Source: Paracoccaceae bacterium (lineage in GTDB: Bacteria > Pseudomonadota > Alphaproteobacteria > Rhodobacterales > Rhodobacteraceae). From it: DNA of 9,222 nt. The position numbers and the translations under genes were made by a program. Under the pieces are notes generated by a model, which saw nothing but the letters and a program-made list of their open reading frames with translations, did not search any database and had not been told where the DNA came from. Numbering within the stretch: the stretch's first letter is position 1; the number at the start of each line of letters is the position of its first letter. The stretch is from NCBI GenBank assembly GCA_029881635.1, contig JAOUMG010000040.1:1-9222 (forward strand). Reading direction: 5' to 3'. Below, one piece after another: positions 6,411 through 9,222 of the stretch.

Positions 6411-6590
6411 TTATCTCGGCAAAATAGGCAAACGGTCAATTTCTGGCGCCGCCAGAAAATCCTCGTCCAGCGCTATCATCTCGCTGCCGTCCCGGCCGAG
6501 CCCGTAGAGGAAATAGCCTGCCAGACCGGCGATCAATGCGGCGCCAACGGCCACCAAAACAGAGCGTCGGGGACAGGAGTTTCCGGACAT
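6411..6590 (-). CDS. N-terminal signal-anchor fragment of the S8 peptidase gene
   Basis: The 59-aa reading starts MSGNSCPRRS, then has a hydrophobic segment (about 11-31, VLVAVGAALIAGLAGYFLYG), then an acidic linker ending APEIDRLPILPR before the stop. A positively charged N-terminus before the segment predicts a single-pass anchor with the rest outside the cytoplasm. It is best read as the detached 5' end of the S8 gene rather than a separate gene, because it overlaps the S8 frame by 25 nt and has the usual layout of a membrane-tethered subtilase. Confidence 0.55.
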   Translation of the reverse strand: MSGNSCPRRSVLVAVGAALIAGLAGYFLYGLGRDGSEMIALDEDFLAAPEIDRLPILPR

Positions 6591-6640
6591 GGGCCGATCC
6601 TTTCAGGGCAACGTGATTGCGCATCCACGAGGTTGGCACG

Positions 6641-6664
6641 TCACAAGACCCGCTCACTTTGTGA
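6641..6664. promoter_or_regulatory. Inverted repeat TCACAA-N12-TTGTGA upstream of the S8 gene
   Basis: TCACAA (6641-6646) and TTGTGA (6659-6664) form a perfect 6-bp inverted repeat. The right arm coincides with the proposed -35 of the rightward promoter and lies about 70 bp upstream of the S8 start, so a bound regulator could affect both directions. The orientation is the reverse of a CRP/FNR half-site arrangement. Confidence 0.25.
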
Positions 6665-6687
6665 TGACTTGAGATAACCCCTTTAAA
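6659..6687 (+). promoter_or_regulatory. Putative sigma-70-like promoter toward 6725
   Basis: TTGTGA (6659-6664) and TTTAAA (6682-6687) are separated by 17 bp. Transcription would start near 6694, just before the AAAGGAG that precedes the small reading frame at 6725. Both boxes match only moderately. Confidence 0.3.
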
Positions 6688-6724
6688 GATTGCCTAGGGA
6701 CTTGGAAAGGAGCAGCTCTGTTGC

Positions 6725-6871
6725 ATGGCCCACGCCGTTACGTCAACTGCGCCGCCGCTCATCGACCCGTTTCAGCAGGCGGTTGCTTATCTGCACCTGA
6801 TTGGCGCGATCCTGACCAAGAAGCAACCAGCCACCCAATCAGCGGCAACCAGCGCGGCATTTGACATCTGA
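6725..6871 (+). pseudogene. MoaA-like N-terminal remnant (48 codons)
   Basis: An ATG at 6725 opens a 48-codon frame. AAAGGAG (6706-6712) lies 12 nt upstream. Residues 9-24 read APPLIDPFQQAVAYLH, which closely resembles the opening of MoaA (GTP 3',8-cyclase, molybdenum cofactor synthesis) in rhodobacterial proteins, recalled as about PLIDPF-x2-A-x2-YLRVSVTDRC. After YLH the similarity stops: no CxxxCxxC radical-SAM cluster motif follows, and the frame ends at 6869-6871 after a Gln/Ala/Ser-rich tail. I read it as a truncated moaA start left by a rearrangement. It could also be a small unrelated peptide gene; the match rests on memory, not a search. An 8-bp inverted repeat (GGTTGCTT 6781-6788, AAGCAACC 6821-6828) lies inside. 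Confidence 0.4.
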
Positions 6872-7032
6872 CAGCCGCCTTGAAAACGACGCCGCTGGAT
6901 CGATTTTCCACTTCCTTCGCCGCGAAGGTGTGTCATTCAATGACACCGATGCCAATGCCATAGAATTTCGCTCGGAAAGCAGAAGTTTTTATGGTAGCTT
7001 CAGTAAAGATCGTTGCAATGGGGAATTACACC
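6872..7032. other. Gene-free stretch with two adjacent hairpins
   Basis: I see no convincing gene here. A weak plus-strand open frame (6861-7094, TTG start) crosses it but has no ribosome-binding site and no recognisable motif. CCTTCG-CCG-CGAAGG (6914-6928) and GTGTCATT-C-AATGACAC (6930-6946) are two perfect inverted repeats one base apart. Neither is followed by a T-run, so they are not standard terminators; they may be operators or leader structures for the lipoprotein-glycosyltransferase genes. Confidence 0.45.
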
Positions 7033-7212
7033 ATGTCGATTTTCAGAAACCTTGCCGCTATTTCGTCGGCCTTCGTGCTGCTTGCTTCTTGTGAATATAG
7101 CCTCGACCCGGTCAAACACGATAATGCAGCACCCAAGATCAAAGCTTCTACTGTGCCTGCAACCAGCAGCGCTTCCGGGAGCAATTCGTCAGGTGTCGGA
7201 TCGTCGTACTGA
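7033..7212 (+). CDS. Small lipoprotein
   Basis: The product is 59 aa. The ATG at 7033 has GGGGAA 8 nt upstream, better than the earlier in-frame ATGs at 6991 and 7018. Residues 1-20 form a lipoprotein signal peptide (MSIFRNLAAISSAFVLLASC) with lipobox LASC, so Cys20 would be lipidated and the protein anchored in a membrane. Glu rather than Asp follows the Cys, so by the enterobacterial rule it would go to the outer membrane. The mature part is 40 residues, ending in a disordered Ser/Thr/Ala/Gly-rich tail. The family is unknown. The next gene starts 9 bp on without a clear ribosome-binding site, so this gene may be needed for its translation. Confidence 0.65.
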   Translation: MSIFRNLAAISSAFVLLASCEYSLDPVKHDNAAPKIKASTVPATSSASGSNSSGVGSSY

Positions 7213-7221
7213 GCCCGGCGG

Positions 7222-9222
7222 ATGACGGATTTCGATGTCGTCTATCTGGCAGACCTCAGGTTTCCCGGCGGCACTTCAACTGGCCTGATCAATGAATTGA
7301 ACGCGGCATGTCGAGCGGGTCTGAACATCGCCGTCCTGCCGGTGCAATCCCCCATCCTGACCTTGCGGCGCCCGCCCAACGACGCTGTTCTGGCGGCGAT
7401 TGACTCGCTTGGCGTGGCGGTCGTCGCACCGTCAGACCCCATCCGGACGCGACTGGCTCTGGTCTGTCATCCCAGCCTGTTCAACCAGCCCTCCACCATG
7501 CGGATCAGGATCGAGGCCGGAACCGTCGCTGTCGTGGCCTGGCACCCGCTCATCGATGCGGCGGGAGTCGTGCAATACGATTTGCACCAGATGCGAGAGA
7601 TCATCCGGTACGAGCTCGGGCAAAGTGCTATCCTGCTTCCTGTCGGGCCCAAGGTTCGCGACGGTTTCGTCGCGATGGGAGAGGCCGACTGCCTCTGGGA
7701 TCGGGATTGGCCGGCAATAATCGATGTCGAAAGCTGGCCCAAGGCTCAGCCTCGGGCGGCGGATGGTCGGTTGGTGATCGGCAGGCACACAAGACCGGAT
7801 CTGCTGAAATGGCCCGACGCCGATATCGCGCGTCTGGTTTATCCGGACCGATCACCCTTCGAATACCGTATGCTGGGGGTCGATCATGCGCTGCAGGCCG
7901 CTTTTGATCCCTGGCCCGCCAGATGGGCCGCGCTGCCCTTTCGTCGCGGCGCGGCAGAGACCTTTCTTCCTGCACTCGATGTCTATTCCTACTACCACTC
8001 CGATGCGTGGATCGAGGCCTTCGGCTTTAACATACTCGAGGCACTGGCCACCGGTATTGCAACCGTCCTGCCGCCGCACTTCGAACCGGTCTTTGGCGAC
8101 GCTGCGATCTATGCCGAACCTGACCAGGTGGCGGAAACCTATGACAGGCTCCTGAATGACCGAAGCTTTCGTCTTCAGACGGGCGAAGCGGCGCGGCGAA
8201 AGGTGACGGCCCGGTTTGGACCTGACCGTTATCCGGTTGTGATCGACCAACTCGCGGGTCCGCGCAAGGCGGTCAGAAAATCTCGACGCGGGCAATCGGC
8301 ATTCCAAGGCAAGAACCCCCGTATCATGGCAATAACCTCGAACGGCGTCGGCGTCGGACATCTCGCGCGCCAGCTCGCAATTGCAGGAGCGCACAGAGAT
8401 AGTGCAGAAACGGTGTTCTTCTCGCTGTCAAAGGCCGTATGTTTTGCAGCCGAAGCCGGTTACTGCACAGAATACCGGGCATTTCACCGCCAGCTCGGCA
8501 TCGCTTTTGAGCCCTGGAACCGGTATCTGACGACCGAACTGGTCGAAGCGATCAGCTTCTACCGTCCTGATGCGGTCATCTTTGACGGCAACATACCCTA
8601 TGAAGGCATGTTGAATGCCTTTGACGCGTTTCCGGCGCTCAGGCGGGTCTGGGTTCGTCGGGCGATGTGGCGAAATCCCGAACCTGTTGCGATAAAGCGA
8701 GCATCCCATTTCCATCTGACGATCTCTCCGGCAGAAATCGCCGCGACAGCCGATCCGGGGTACGATATCGCGGCGGATCCAATGGTTGCACCGGTAGCGA
8801 CCATCCTGCCGCTCGACCCGGCCGATCGCTATGACCGGCGTACGGCGCGCCAGAAACTCGGTTTGGACCCCGACCGTGAAGCCGTTCTGGTCCAACTCGG
8901 ATCTGGCAGCAACTACGACATGAAACTCGCGCGCGACATGACGCTGGAGCGACTGCTGTCGGATCCCGATCGCGACGTCGTTGAAGTTCTGTCACCGGCC
9001 CGGCAGGAGATCGTGGAACCCCTGTCGACGCGGCATCATCTGGTGAACCTGTTTCCGGTGTTTCGATACTACCGGGCCTTTGACTATACCGTCAGTGCTG
9101 CCGGTTATAACAGCTTTCACGAAATCGTCGCGGGCACGCTGCCTTGTCTCTTCGTCGCGAACCGCGCCTCTGAAATGGACCTTCAAGAAACCCGCGCCGA
9201 TTTTGCCGTCCGGTCAGGATGG
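7222..9222 (+). CDS. Two-domain glycosyltransferase: GT4-like followed by MurG/GT28-like domain (3' end beyond window)
   Basis: A frame of 667 codons runs to the right edge without a stop. Residues 1 to about 340 look like a GT-B glycosyltransferase of family GT4: MTDFDVVYLADLRFPGGTS at the N-terminus, then the E-x7-E motif E265...E273 in WIEAFGFNILEALATG, then a typical TVLPPHFEPVFGDAA segment. A basic linker (about 345-365) leads to a second domain: a Gly-rich nucleotide-sugar-type loop (NGVGVGHLARQL, 374-385), FDGNIPYEGM, VLVQLGSGSNYD, and SAAGYNSFHEIVAGTLPCLFV (625-645), as in the acceptor/donor clefts of MurG and related GT28 enzymes. Two transfer reactions in surface polysaccharide, glycolipid or protein glycosylation are likely; sugars are unknown. 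No membrane segment is visible. ATG 7222 is the first start after an in-frame stop (7210-7212). Confidence 0.82.
   Translation, partial: MTDFDVVYLADLRFPGGTSTGLINELNAACRAGLNIAVLPVQSPILTLRRPPNDAVLAAIDSLGVAVVAPSDPIRTRLALVCHPSLFNQPSTMRIRIEAGTVAVVAWHPLIDAAGVVQYDLHQMREIIRYELGQSAILLPVGPKVRDGFVAMGEADCLWDRDWPAIIDVESWPKAQPRAADGRLVIGRHTRPDLLKWPDADIARLVYPDRSPFEYRMLGVDHALQAAFDPWPARWAALPFRRGAAETFLPALDVYSYYHSDAWIEAFGFNILEALATGIATVLPPHFEPVFGDAAIYAEPDQVAETYDRLLNDRSFRLQTGEAARRKVTARFGPDRYPVVIDQLAGPRKAVRKSRRGQSAFQGKNPRIMAITSNGVGVGHLARQLAIAGAHRDSAETVFFSLSKAVCFAAEAGYCTEYRAFHRQLGIAFEPWNRYLTTELVEAISFYRPDAVIFDGNIPYEGMLNAFDAFPALRRVWVRRAMWRNPEPVAIKRASHFHLTISPAEIAATADPGYDIAADPMVAPVATILPLDPADRYDRRTARQKLGLDPDREAVLVQLGSGSNYDMKLARDMTLERLLSDPDRDVVEVLSPARQEIVEPLSTRHHLVNLFPVFRYYRAFDYTVSAAGYNSFHEIVAGTLPCLFVANRASEMDLQETRADFAVRSGW

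Larger units (their letters stand above)
5173..6590 (-). pseudogene. Full extent of the S8 peptidase gene, interrupted by an apparent -1 frameshift
   Basis: An ATG at 6588-6590, with AAGGA 7 nt upstream, opens a 59-codon frame that ends at a TAA (6411-6413). The S8 body is open in another frame from 6435 downward, so the frames share 6411-6435. Adding one A to the AAA at 6430-6432 (plus strand) would join them as DRFAYFAEINAGP and give a single protein of about 472 aa: a signal anchor at about 10-31, then a linker, then the S8 domain. Possible explanations are a decaying gene, a sequencing or assembly error in a short homopolymer, or recoding. No classical X-XXY-YYZ slippery site is evident. 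The missing Asp favours loss of protease function but is independent of the frameshift. Confidence 0.65.

Noticed and set aside
6436..6657. 73-codon minus-strand open frame overlapping the S8 5' end
   Set aside because: It is in the S8-body frame upstream of a TGA but reads Arg/Gly-rich with no motif; the ATG at 6590 in the other frame has the ribosome-binding site and a membrane anchor.
6823..6853. 9-bp direct repeat GCAACCAGC (6823-6831 and 6845-6853)
   Set aside because: Two short copies in a 150-bp stretch; not enough for an attachment site or array, and no integrase is nearby.
6861..7094. 77-codon plus-strand open frame with TTG start
   Set aside because: No ribosome-binding site, it overlaps the lipoprotein start in another frame and contains the two hairpins; composition is not convincing.
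7852..8394. 180-codon minus-strand open frame
   Set aside because: Antisense to the continuous glycosyltransferase frame, which carries clear motifs.
1..9222. CRISPR array, tRNA, rRNA, transposase or phage genes
   Set aside because: I read both strands and found no regularly spaced repeats, cloverleaf, ribosomal RNA or mobile-element protein motifs.

Overview
The window looks like chromosome from an alphaproteobacterium, most likely of the Rhodobacterales/Roseobacter group. I infer this from the high but not extreme GC content, the tightly packed short operons, the protein styles, and a small peptide that resembles the start of a rhodobacteral MoaA. There is no rRNA, tRNA, CRISPR array, transposase or integrase.

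Left block (1-2645). A minus-strand operon reads leftward from about 1775: a cytosolic PP2C phosphatase, then a membrane-anchored M15-type peptidoglycan peptidase 3 bp behind it, then an unrecognised gene cut by the window edge. Transcribed in the opposite direction is a secreted OmpA-C-domain protein. The 147-bp gap between them holds two well-formed, overlapping, divergent sigma-70-like promoters threaded by an inverted repeat. A strong rho-independent terminator follows the OmpA gene and extends into the last codons of the convergent gene.

Middle block (2684-6590, all minus strand). A membrane-anchored subtilisin-like (S8) peptidase comes first. It is broken by an apparent -1 frameshift near 6411-6435 and has Gly at the catalytic Asp position. 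After a 228-bp gap comes a secreted caspase-fold (C14) protein with Sel1 repeats and a C-terminal peptidoglycan-binding-like module. It overlaps by 4 bp (ATGA) a secreted protein of unknown function. Taken together, the left and middle blocks encode envelope proteins: two contain peptidoglycan-binding modules, one is a peptidoglycan peptidase, and two are protease-fold proteins, with a Ser/Thr phosphatase beside them. A peptidoglycan-associated proteolytic or regulatory system is a reasonable hypothesis; the sequence does not prove it.

Right block (6591-9222). A roughly 440-bp region lacks a full gene but holds a putative plus-strand promoter, a 48-codon MoaA-like N-terminal remnant and two adjacent perfect hairpins. 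A 59-aa lipoprotein follows, then, 9 bp later, a large protein (667 codons visible, running off the edge) that joins a GT4-type glycosyltransferase to a MurG/GT28-like domain. This block looks like cell-surface glycan biosynthesis, and the moaA remnant suggests a rearrangement boundary between it and the protease block.
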